DNA of 64,000 bases from Pratylenchus scribneri (lineage: Eukaryota > Nematoda > Chromadorea > Rhabditida > Pratylenchidae), in contig JAQSEB010000112.1 of assembly GCA_030063045.1 (NCBI GenBank), forward strand, positions 1 through 64,000. Reading direction: 5' to 3'. The notes below the pieces were generated by a model. It saw only the letters and a list, made by a program, of their open reading frames with translations, made no database searches and was not told the DNA's origin. Positions 10,891 through 20,656 of this stretch are shown here, piece by piece (positions within the stretch are counted from its first letter, which is position 1; every line of letters begins with the position of its first letter). The translations under genes were made by a program, and so were the position numbers.

Positions 10891-12089
10891 TAGGGTTGCG
10901 CTCCCGAGGGTCGGGGGCGAGTTGGACGGGGGCGGGGGTGATCGGGGGTGGCACCTTCGGGGGCGGGGACGGGGGTGACCTTGACGGGGACCCCCGCGGG
11001 GATCCCCGCGGGGGTTCGGGGTTGACCAAAATTTTTTAAAAGGTCTTATTTTTCAAAAAAAATTTCTGAAGAAAAATTTACTAAAATTTCAATAAATTAT
11101 AAATGCAAATAAATTTTAAATCGCTATTCATTCAATCTCCTCTTCAATTTCTTCCTGTTCTGGATTATTTGAATTTGTTGGTGCCAGTTAATCACGGTTG
11201 AGATCATTATCATTAGCGTCTCGATCACAAGCGTCTCAATGATTTTGAATTTTAAGAGCCTTAGCTCATCAGGCAATTTACTAATTTAAATTAAATGATA
11301 TAGTGCATTTAATAGCCCTAAGTATCGACTATCCAATGATATTTAACATACAAAATTGTAATGGTTTGGCCAAAATATGGTCCTAGATGCCTAGATACAA
11401 AAACAATTTTTCTAAATTTTTGGCCTCATTTTGGCCAAAGCTTTGAAGTTTTGGATGATCATTATACCAGGACTATTAAATATACTTTAGGTCATTTAAA
11501 TTGGTTAATTGGTTGATGAGCTAAGGCTCGTCATAATCGATGAGATTAGTGGCGAGATGCTAATGTCCCTCGCTGGTTTCACCTTACACATCATCCAAAT
11601 TTGCTTTTACAAATAAAATTTGACGGACATTTTTGCCGGAAAGTCTTTATATAAATCTTCAATATGGCATGATATGATTAAAAGGATGTCAGATTCTTGA
11701 TTAGCACCCTAAATTAAACATAGAAAGAGATTTTGTGGGGTCTATTATCCATAACAGAAGATTATCAAGAGTCGCGCAGCGAAAAAATGTACCAAAAATG
11801 GCCGCGCAGCGAAAAAATTAATCAAAAATGGTCGCGCAGCGAAAAATTTTTAATGAAAATTTAAAAATCCTACAAAAATCTGCTAAAAATTTCCTTTCAT
11901 ATTGCATTTTCCTTGAAAAAGTCCGATAATATGGGGTATATGTTCACCCCCGTACCCCCGCGGGGGTGGAGGTTCGGGGGGCGGGAGTGATCGGGGGTGG
12001 ACCTTCGGGAGTGGGACGGGGGTGAGACTCAAACCCCTGCGGGGGCCCCCTTCGGGGGTGACCCCCGCGGGGACGGGGGCGCAACCCTA
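10891..12089. mobile_element. Non-autonomous hAT-like element 2 (1,199 bp), TSD ATACAAAC
   Basis: Termini are TAGGGTTGCGCTCCC and the inverse GGGCGCAACCCTA, flanked by exact 8-bp direct repeats ATACAAAC (10883-10890 and 12090-12097). As in element 1, the outer ~150 bp on each side are GC-rich (GGGGGTGATCGGGGGTGG, CCCCGCGGGGA) while the core is AT-rich. It has almost the same length as element 1 (1,197 bp), but the cores read differently. The core contains another MITE (11211-11565). No transposase is seen. Confidence 0.87.
11211..11565. mobile_element. MITE with ~90-bp inverted ends nested in hAT-like element 2
   Basis: The left end (CATTAGCGTCTCG, then CTTAGCTCATCA and TGCATTTAATAG) is matched in inverse on the right (CTATTAAATATACTTTAGG, TTGATGAGCTAAGG, CGAGATGCTAATG), giving inverted arms of about 90 bp around a core of about 170 bp. 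A second, right-truncated copy lies at 14893-15152. Its insertion inside hAT-like element 2 implies that it came later or was carried along with that element. Confidence 0.75.
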
Positions 12090-12960
12090 ATACAAACTCC
12101 ATAAAAGTATCTAAAATTCAGTAATTAAAAAAAAGTAAAAAAAGAACCGTGAATTTGCCAAATGCAGAAGCAAATCTCCCAGGAAATTTTCTTGAATCCC
12201 AACAATATGGTTCACCCACAATTCTCGTGTTGATGTCAACCAGGCCCCATAACGCAAAAATGTGTCAATTTGGGGTTCCCATTTTAATTCATTGTAAATG
12301 TCCAATTCTACGCGATTCTTTTTCTTTTCATCGCGGACAATTTTATCAATATACTCTTTGAGAGACTGGAAAATGAATAAAATTAGTAAAAATTATAAAT
12401 TTTTGTTGTAATCTGATTTTTTAAACCTTTTTAATTCGTTGAATTGTGCGACGCATTCTGGGCGAATTATTTTGGTAAATTGCCCGGGTGGGAACATTCA
12501 CCAAAACATTGATGGCATCGGCCAATGGCAAACATTTATGCATTTCCGCCAGTAATTCAGGCGGCAATCGACGCCCAATAATTTGATTTTCATCAGTCAT
12601 TTTTTAATGAATTTTGATTCCTACAAAATTTGCTTTATTTAAATAAACAATGATTAATTTTAGGAATAATTCGTTAATAAAGAGAAAATTGAACTCAAAA
12701 TTAACTAAATAATAAATAAGTATGATTTAATTTGTTATTTTCGATTTGTCGAGTTGAAATGATAATTTTAGTGAGATTCAAATTAATATTTCCTCTTCAT
12801 TTTCTATTTTCTTTCATCCTCCTTCTTCATCATAAAATTTCCATCATTAATTTTTATCATTATATTTTTGTTTGCCATTAGTAGGAGGAATATTTGCCAA
12901 TTCCAATGTGGCTTTATCAATCTTGAACAAACAAAATTTAATTGTATTTTTTAAAAATTA

Positions 12961-13230
12961 GTACCTAAAGAGTTTGTATTTGTATTTTATTTTTTTTTGA
13001 GAAGGGAAAAGTGAAAGCAAAGGCCCCATTTTAGTTCATTAGAATTAAGTTTAGGGTCATTAGGGATCATTTAGGGATAGGCAGATAGGATATCATTTCA
13101 TCCTAGCAGCTAGCAGGTAACCAAATGAAAATGAGCCTATAAACCCTAAATGAGCCAAAGGGGGGGGGGGGGAGGGGACTCTTCACTTTTTCCCTTCTCA
13201 ATAAAAAATAGAATACAAACTGCTTAAGTA
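12961..13230. mobile_element. MITE in last intron of gene B
   Basis: The ends GTACCTAAAGAGTTTGTATT (12961) and GAATACAAACTGCTTAAGTA (to 13230) are imperfect inverses, followed inward by the matching pair TTTTTTGAGAAGGGAAAAGTGA and TCACTTTTTCCCTTCTCAAT. The core contains telomere-like words (TTTAGGGTCATTAGGGATC) and a G run at 13160-13175. It belongs to the GTACTTATGGAG family seen at 10676 and 19934. Confidence 0.75.
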
Positions 13231-14892
13231 AAAAAAATAATTAATTTGTTAAATTTTAGATTGATAGAGAATTTCTTATTCGAGCATTTTCTATTGTAAA
13301 TTTCATTTTTACCTTTCTTTTTTGGATTTTAATTGCAACAATTTCATTGAGTCCATTTCCAAATTTTACATCTACATCAAATACAAATTCTCCCTTGGTT
13401 GGTATATTGGCCAAAGTGAATTCCAATTTATATTGATCGATTAATGTTTGAGTTCTTGAAAAACCACCCAATTGTTTCAATTCGGGTTTGGAATTTTTTG
13501 CCGAGAGAATATGCATTTTTTTATTGTCAAATTCAATAAATTTTCCACCTAAATATAAAATCATTAAATATGTAAATAAATTATTTTATTATATACCTTT
13601 TGATACCCTTTTATAATTACAAATGCTCCAAATTTTTTTGATATATTTTGAATGGCATTCTAAATTCATATCGATTGATTCAAGAAATTCCGCAGGATGT
13701 CTAAAAGTAAAAGAAAAATTTGTAAATTTGTTAAATTGTTTTTACTTTGTATTTGAAATAGAGCCGATCAAAAAATCGGCAAAGGAAGGGGAACCAGAAA
13801 GATAAAATCCATATCCATAAAGATAAAAATTAAATCGTTGTTTAATTTTGAAATGCCGAAATTTGGTAAATGCTGCGCCATGACGCAGAAATAAATCCAA
13901 ATTGAAGTTCCAATAAATGTTCTCTTTTCCCACCAATTTGTTATCCTCCTCTTTGACTGGATAATAACTAGTCCAACCTTGTATTGATTTTATAACATCA
14001 TTCTCGGACTATATTAAAATAAATTATATAAGGTTAGAAGATTAAGAAATTGGTTAATTTTTTTTAAATTTCGGTCAGCTAGAGAGACTTGAGTATTTAT
14101 TTGCTGATTCGACTCGGCTCAGCCGATCTAATCCCAGATTAAAGCATACACCTTTTATTCGAGCGTAGGCAAAACTTTAAAACCAAAATTCATTTGGGGT
14201 TTAGAGAATGGTTCAAATTTAAATCGAGCTCATACCTTATAGTGGTATGAAAGAATTTCTATTCTCGCATCTAAATGAATATGAAGTCTAGAAGTCTAAA
14301 TTTCCGATCATTATCACTTAGTTTTTAATCAATTTTCCAATATTAGTTGTAATGTAAGATGTTTAAAATTATTCTCATTTTTTTATAAATAATTTTAAAC
14401 CTGCATTTTCCATCGTGAGAATTCCAACCGTTGAATGAATTTTTTCGTATTATCCACAGATATCACAATCTCAAACCAAATCTTTTTCTTTCAATCCATT
14501 TTATTCATCAAAATCAATCTCAATTTTGCTCCGTTGGGATTCCATTCCTCACTTCCATTTAATTCTCCATCAAAAATATGCAAAATTTGGCCATTATCAG
14601 TCTCCAATTCAATGGATTCAAATAAAAGACGGCCCCCAATTCGACTTTGCTTCGCATCTAATAATGGCTTCAAAAATTCTGGAAGTTTTGTCTCGTTCAA
14701 ATTCATTTGCAAAGATTGAAGTGTAAATTGTGATGGTAAACTAAACATTGAAAATTAAAAATTGATTATTGTCTTGAATTAATATATGTTAAGATTATTA
14801 AACAAAAAAATAAGAATTAGTCCAAAATTAAGAAAATCATATTTTATATTCATTATTCCCATTTAGATGAATAAAATAATCGGTTGGGGTCT

Positions 14893-15152
14893 CATTAACG
14901 TCTCGGCCACTAGTGTCTAAGCGACTTTGACGAGTTGTAGCTCATCAACCAATTAATCAATTTAAATGAACTAAAAGGTGCATTTAATACCATTAAGTAT
15001 TGTCCATGATATGGTCATAGATACAAAAACAAAGGCGATTTTTCTAATTTTTAGGCCACATTTTGGCCTAAATTTTAAAATTTTTGATTATCAATTTACC
15101 ACTGAATAGCCAAATTTAAGGCTATTAAATGCACTTTGGATCATTTAAATTG
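14893..15152. mobile_element. Right-truncated MITE copy in intron 2 of gene B
   Basis: The sequence from CATTAACGTCTCG through TGCATTTAATACC, GATACAAAAACAAAGGCG and CTATTAAATGCACTTTGG matches the nested MITE at 11211-11565. The right arm stops near 15152, where an unrelated CCGGG-rich repeat begins. The truncation shows the copy is inactive. Confidence 0.65.
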
Positions 15153-15154
15153 GT

Positions 15155-15490
15155 AGAGTCCGGTTTTTCAGAATTGCCGTGCCCAGATACCCGGGTTTTT
15201 TATTCAAAATTTTTCCGGGCCGGGTCCTGGAACTCAGTTTTTGAAAAACCGGGTAAACCCGGGTCAGATACCCGGTTTTTGACCGGGTTTCTTATTTATG
15301 AAAAATGCTATAAATCGATATTAACGTGTAAATGCAATTACAATGGGATGTAATCATTATAAAGTAATTTATACGAATCGTGAGTATCCCAGTATACGAA
15401 TCGGCACAGTATACGGACGAACTGGGAGTATACGAACTGAGACGAACCGTCCCAGTATACGAACTGCGGGGGGGTATACGAATTGTGTTG
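15155..15490. repeat. CCGGGT-rich and GTATACGAA repeat clusters
   Basis: Positions 15155-15295 contain many copies of ACCCGGGT/CCGGGTTTTT words in both orientations, within otherwise AT-rich intron. Positions 15367-15485 contain about seven copies of TATACGAAT/TATACGAAC with spacers of 15-25 bp, several preceded by CCCAG or CTGGGAG. They look like subterminal repeats of another mobile element, but I could not define both ends. They lie in intron 2 of gene B. Confidence 0.55.
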
Positions 15491-16037
15491 ACACCAACGC
15501 TTATGCCCCTCGCAGAAAAATAATGTACCGTGAATTTGCCAAATTTTGGAGCAATTTTCCCACAAAATTTTCTGGCATCCCATAAATGTTTTGCAACCCC
15601 AATTGGCGCAAAGGTGTTTTCCAAGCGCCATAGCATAATAATGCTTCCAATTCCGGTTTCCATTGAATATTTTGATAAATCGTCACATTTTCCCTTTCAT
15701 CGCCGATCAATGTTTCAATATATTCTTTGAGAGACTGAAAATATGAGAAAAGTTTTAACGAAATTTAATTGCCCTATTCAATTTATTATTAATTTTTTAT
15801 GATATATTTTGACATGTTTATTTTGGAAAGTTTCATAATAAAACAAATTTAATATTTTTAAACCGTTCTAAGCCGTTGAATTGTGCGACGCATTCTGGGC
15901 GAATTATTTTGGTAAATTGCCCGGGTGGGAACATTCACCAAAACATTGATGGCATCGGCCAATGGCAAACATTTGTGAATTTCGGCCAGTAATTCAGGCG
16001 GCAATCGGCGCAGAATTATTTGATTTTCATCAGTCAT

Positions 16038-17044
16038 TTTTAATGAATTTTGTTTTTAGATCTTTTAATTTTAATATTTTATTGGCTGAACAACATCATT
16101 CATTCTAATGCTTTTAAAAATTATAATTGTATTCCGGATTTGGTTAAAACTATATATTATATTGGAATTAAGACCAAAAATGTTCGCCTCTTATTTTTAT
16201 TATAAGTCGAAATCGATTTACGATTATCATTTATGAAAAAGACTAAATACTAAACTAATTTAATCTTATGAATCTATGATATGTTGGCCAAAATCTGACA
16301 TTGTGGTGAAAAGTTTTAATTCTCAAAGGGCTTGGTCATCAGTAGGCCTAATTTGATTGTCTATAAGCTTTAACCCTTTAAATGTGCCAAAAATTTAAAT
16401 TTTGGCATAATCATCTTTGCTTTTCCGAAAAGTGAAGCTAATATAATTTTCATTTCTTGCTTTGAAGAATTCTATTTTATGAAAAAATTTACCAAAAATT
16501 CATTGAATTATATTTTTTATAAATGAATTAAATAAAGTAAACTATAAAAAATTACTTAAATTGATGGAGAAATATATTTTTAATTTATTGGAAATATTAT
16601 ATAAACATTTGGACAACTTGAAGAGAAATATATCAAAATTTGTTAGAGTGAATATTGTGCAATGTAAGTCATTTAAGGTTCCTTCAATTTCTGATCGAAT
16701 TTGTTAAAATTGTTGTCCAAATTATTTATTGGACTCATTTTACCACAATTTTTTATTCGGCGTCGACTCACTTTTATGAGACCATATAAAAATAATTACC
16801 TCAAAGTTTCCTGTTTCGGATGGTTAGAAAAATAATAAATTTTCAAAATAAATATTTTGCATCAAATAAATGGCACAGTTTTATCAAATAATTAAATAAA
16901 AATAATAATGCAAATGAGATAATGAAATATAATAGATTAAATGAATGCAAATCAATTTTAACTTAATAATTCATCAAAATGTTCGTTTTTCATACACTAT
17001 CTTCAATTATTTCTCGAAATATGCCAGACAATCTTCTATCTTCC
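16038..17044. other. Spacer between genes B and C; duplicated upstream sequence
   Basis: No gene is seen. About 16230-16750 resembles 20850-21330, the region upstream of gene C. Shared words include TGTGCCAAAAATTTAAATT, TTGGCATAATCATCT, AATTTACCAAAAA, and TGTGCAATG followed by GTCATT.AAGGTTC, in the same order. The family therefore duplicated together with about 700 bp of 5' flank, which probably contains the promoter. Positions 16780-17044 are AT-rich without a feature. Confidence 0.6.
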
Positions 17045-17227
17045 TCACCATTCTTCTTCTCCAGATCCCTGTTCAATTTGGTCATCGCATTTTAATCCAA
17101 CATTGTCGACATTCTTATAAATTTAAATTAATATTTTTTAATCATATATTTTCAATATATTTTTTTTTGATAAGAACTAATAATAGTAATTCCTTTTCAT
17201 TCAATATAGAATTATTATTATTGTTAC

Positions 17228-18608
17228 CTTTCGCTTTTGAATTTTGATTCCAACAATTTGATTTTGTTCTGATACAATTCTGCTGAATTGCACAATAACA
17301 TCGAATAAATACGCCCCTTTAGTCGGTCTATTGGCCAATGTGAATTCCAACAATCCCAAATATTTTAATAATTTTGGATTTCCAAAATCATCGAATTCTT
17401 TCTTACGGGATTTTATTGTTTTTGCCGAGAGAATATGCAATTTTGTGGCTTCAATATTCATAAATTTTCCACCTTAATAAAAAATTCGACAAAATTAAAA
17501 TTGTATTATTTTTATTACCTTCTGCTGGTATTCCTCTGCGACAAACTTCCCAAAATTTATCCATAAATGATGAACAGCGTTCGGGTTTCAAATTAATTTC
17601 AATTGAATCAAGAAATTCCTCTGGATGTCTAAAATTTATAAAATAAAAATCTTCAAATTAGAGGGATTGTTTTTCACTTTGTGTTGGAAATATAATTGAT
17701 CAAAAATTCGTTAAAATAGGGTGGATATTCGCAAAGGTAATATGGCTGAACAACTTTGAAATGTTTATATTTTGTAAAGCCGGCACCACGACGAAGAAAT
17801 ACGTCCAAAAAGGTGTCCCAAGCGATATTATTTTTTGCCTCCAGTTTGTTGCCTTCCTTTTTAAGCCAAACGAATGCATTTACAAAATCAAAAGTCTGCC
17901 TTAAATTTTTTAATTTTCAATAATTAATCTTATTATTACCTTTCGCTTTTGAATTTTGATGCCGTCAATCCAATCAGTTCCATAACCAAAACACACAACA
18001 ACATCGAATAAATATTCCCAATTTGTTGGTATATTGGCTAAAGTGAATTTCAATTCATGTTTTTCAATGACAATTGGTAATCCGGAAGAATCTTCTAATA
18101 ATTTCAATTCGGTCATTGTAGTTTTTGCCGAAAGAATATGAAATTTTTTTGTTTCAAGTTGTAAAAATTTTCCACCTTAATAAAAAATTCTATAAAAATG
18201 AATTATTTTTAATACCTTCCGGTATTCCTCTGCCACAGATTTTCTCAAATTTATCCATAAATGATGAACAACGTTCGGGTAGCAAATTAATTTCGATAGA
18301 ATCAAGAAATTCCTCTGGGTGCCTATAATAAATATAAATATCTAGAAAAGAAATTTATTAGAGGAATTTTTTCACTTTGCATTAGAAATATAGTTGATCA
18401 AAAATTCATCATAGTCGGGTGGACAATCACAAAGGTAATTTGGCTGAATAACTTTGAAATGTCTATATTTTGTAAAGCCGGCACCGCGACGAAGAAACAC
18501 GTCCAAATAGGTATTCCAAGAAATATTATCTAGTGCCTCCAATTTGTTGTGTTCCTTTATAAGCCAAGTGCAATGTTGCAATGAATATATAAATTCATCC
18601 TCCAAAGA
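17228..18608 (-). repeat. Tandem duplication of a three-exon module in gene C
   Basis: Two consecutive blocks, 18608-17940 and 17895-17228, each hold homologues of exons 4, 5 and 6 with their short introns. Protein similarity is high: both have FLRRGAGFTKY, NYLCD/YYLCE, FLINYISN, HPEEFLDSIEINL, PERCSSFMDKF and GIKIQKRK. Each block starts and ends in phase 0, so the duplication leaves the frame open. Genes A and B carry a single block. Confidence 0.85.
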
Positions 18609-19933
18609 CTGCATCATAATTTATGAAAAAAATATGTATTTCCAGGATTTCTATATATAATTTTTTAACCTGCGTCTTCCATAGTGAAAATTCCAATCGC
18701 CAAATAGAATTTTTCGAGGGACTAACAAATATTCGAACTTCAAACCAATTCTTCGTATGTATTTTGTTCACCACAACCATTCTCAAAAAATCCATTGTTA
18801 TATTTACGCAATACCCCCTCATAAATGCGCAAAATTTGCCCATCCTCGGCTGCCAATTCCATAGAATCGAATATAAATCGGCCTCCAATCATTTGGCTCT
18901 CATCAATTTCGAAGAATTGTTTTAATAATGTCGGAACTGTTAGTAATTCTCCTGCTGCCTTATTCTTTCTAACATTCATTTTCGCAGTTTCAAGCATCAT
19001 TTGAGTCGAACTGAATTTATTAAATATGCATAATTTTTATTGTAAATTTAAAAAGGTTTTTGACAAGAAGGCCATCTTTAAATAATCTGCACAGAAAAAA
19101 ATAGTGTTTTCTACGGGTAATCGTGGGTGTAGAACAAGAATCTGACATTCATTTAATCATATTTTTCAATTTTGGTAAAGTATTGCAGACTTTGATAATA
19201 GTGTACTTCGTACCCTCCATTTTTATCCAAAAAATTTTTAATTTTATTTTTTAGCTAAAAACATTTATTTAGGTGTTTTCGATGGATGGGAAATACGAAT
19301 TTAGCATTAATTTTTTCAATAATTTAATCTTGAACCATGGTTCACAAACCGGTTTCGAAAAATTTAACTTTGATATTTTGGTTCATTTAATAAATCAATC
19401 GATGCGTCTTGATGAACTGATCGCGAATATACCATTTATTTCACATAAAACTCAAGAATTAAAAAGTTATGGCCATATATAAAATTTCACTTTTTACCTT
19501 AGAAAACGATTAATTTTTTTCTATGCAAATTCTTTAGGTTTGCCGATAAAGAAAATTGTTAAAATATACCTGGAATTTGCTAATAGCAGAAACAATTCTG
19601 TGACGAAATTTTCTGGTACTCCAACAATTTTACTACCCCTCGCATTAATTAACAATTCTCGTTTTGATATCAAAGCACCATAACGCAATAATGCGTCAAA
19701 TTCCGGCTTCCATTCAATAACATTGTGATTGTGAATAATCAATTTTTCTTCATCACCGACCAATTCATCAACATATTCGTTCAAAGATTGGAAAATTTCT
19801 AAAAATTCATGTTTCTCATCTTCTTTGTCGTTCACCATTGTATCAATGTATTCTTTCAGATAATGGAAATATTTTATTAAAATTTAATTTGAATGTCCAA
19901 TTAATTTTTTAATAATTTTTACTGATATTGGCG

Positions 19934-20401
19934 GTACTTATGGAGTTTACATCCCCCTTTTTGGAAAGTTAAGGGTCCCTCAATGGGTCATCAGTATTAG
20001 GGTTGAGGTCAATAGGGGATAGGTTACGGATAGGATGATAGGGTAAAATGTAAAATCATCTCACGGGTGTGCTATTTATCTCCCTTTTGGATCAGCTGAG
20101 ATAAATGACGGGTCTCTCCACTCTTTGGGTCAGCTGGATTAGGGTTATAGGGTTATGTAGGGCCAATCAGGGATAGGATATCATTCAAGGTAATCCCGAA
20201 TGACCTTAACCCCATTCCCTACCATTCAATGGGGGACGGACCCTTCATTTTTTTCCAGTTGACCCAAAAGGGGATACAATACAAAGCAAATAAGTACCTT
20301 CTCAATCTCAAGTAGCCCATGAGTCATGACCCTAACAAATGAAGGGGGACTCTTATTTTTACACGTCTCACGAGAAAGAGGATATAAACTCCATAAGTAC
20401 C
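19934..20401. mobile_element. Composite MITE (GTACTTATGGAG family) in intron 1 of gene C
   Basis: The outer ends GGTACTTATGGAGTTTACAT (19934) and AACTCCATAAGTACC (to 20401) are inverses. An internal end-like sequence (GCAAATAAGTACC at about 20285-20298) suggests two fused copies. The core has repeated telomere-like words (TTAGGGTTGAGGTCAATAGGGG, TTAGGGTTATAGGGTTATG) and blocks such as GATAGGATATCATT and GGGACGGACCCTTCA that also occur in the copies at 10676 and 12961. Confidence 0.7.
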
Positions 20402-20656
20402 TATATGGCTCAGATAAATAAATATAATTATTTTGTTAATAATTCCATATAAAATTTAAAAAGAAACAAGAAAATTATAAACCGTTTTAATGCGTTGAAT
20501 TGTGCGGCGCATTCTGGGCGAATTATTTTTGTAAATTGCCCGGGTAAGAACATTCACCAAAACATTGATGGCATCGGCCAATGGCAAACATTTGTGAATT
20601 TCGGCCAATAATTCAGGCGGCAATCGACACCCAATAATTTGATTTTCATCAGTCAT

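Larger units (their letters stand above)
10676..12110. mobile_element. MITE (GTACTTATGGAG type) split by hAT-like element 2
   Basis: The left end at 10676 reads GTACTTATGGAGTTTGTATG. The matching inverse end (ATACAAACTCCATAAAAGTA) lies at 12090-12110, on the far side of the hAT-like element at 10891-12089. Without that insertion the MITE is about 235 bp. Its core carries telomere-like words (GGTCATTAGGGG, GATATCCTATCC). Related copies are at 12961-13230 and 19934-20401. It lies in intron 2 of gene A. Confidence 0.75.
9326..12600 (-). pseudogene. F-box-like family gene A, one frameshift in exon 4
   Basis: Seven exons on the minus strand: 12600-12427, 12365-12148, 10550-10220, 10172-9923, 9881-9769, 9724-9516 and 9460-9326 (TGA). 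Exon 1 encodes 58 residues with an F-box-like helix pair (LPPELLAEMHKCLPLADA), which in other proteins recruits Skp1 of SCF ubiquitin ligases. The other exons encode family-specific segments: WEPQIDTFLRYGAW, an IGSRILFESFEL block, a FLRRCAGF block, HPEEFLESIDMNL, and LEFTLANIPTNGEYLFDV. Exon 4 is 1 bp short relative to copies B and C. The frame breaks after GFTH, near 10020-10024, while the downstream frame (RNFKIKLSHD to ISYISNTK) is intact and splices in phase. This is a young pseudogene or a base-calling error. Without the defect the protein would be about 476 residues. Intron 2 holds a MITE and hAT-like element 2. Confidence 0.65.
12847..16037 (-). pseudogene. F-box-like family gene B, in-frame TGA in exon 3
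   Basis: Exons by homology and phase: 16037-15864, 15734-15529, 14740-14401, 14008-13746, 13700-13597, 13548-13313 and 12921-12847 (TAA). Exon 1 is nearly identical to that of A and C (MTDENQII then LPPELLAEIHKCLP), an F-box-like start. Exons 2-6 align along their whole length with A: SLKEYIETLIGDE, IGGRLLFESIELE, FLRHGAAFTKFRHFK, HPAEFLESIDMNLE and LEFTLANIPTKGEF. All phases agree, but the reading frame holds one TGA at 14493-14491, between LILMNKMD and KKKIWFEIV. The last exon (24 residues) is short and separated from exon 6 by a MITE, so it is less certain. The total would be about 465 codons. This may be a single nonsense mutation in a pseudogene, a sequencing error or an allele. Truncation there would remove the C-terminal 55 percent. 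Confidence 0.62.
17045..20656 (-). pseudogene. F-box-like family gene C with tandem exon 4-5-6 module, decayed
   Basis: Exons by homology: 20656-20483, 19862-19570, 19010-18670, 18608-18376, 18322-18216, 18175-17940, then a second copy of exons 4-6 at 17895-17678, 17628-17519 and 17472-17228, and a last exon 17113-17045 (TGA). Exon 1 is the F-box-like start shared with A and B. The second exon 4-6 module repeats FLRRGAGFTKY, HPEEFLDSIEINL and HILSAKT with LEFTLAN, and joins in phase, so a product would carry the segment twice. Two lesions are visible. The acceptor of exon 2 reads CAT where A and B have CAG. Exon 3 is 1 base out of phase between EGVLRKYNNG and DFLRMVVVNKI (about 18795-18815). 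Exon 2 also repeats its own beginning (LKEYIDTMV, then SLNEYVDELV). Most likely a pseudogene, but the downstream module remains intact. Confidence 0.62.

Noticed and set aside
14491..14493. Selenocysteine codon in gene B
   Set aside because: The TGA is not at a Cys position in copies A and C, and no insertion-element hairpin is visible; a nonsense change or sequence error is simpler.
15292..15730. Separate small genes around 15.3-15.7 kb
   Set aside because: Frames there are the antisense of exon 2 of gene B or translate the GTATACGAA repeat cluster.
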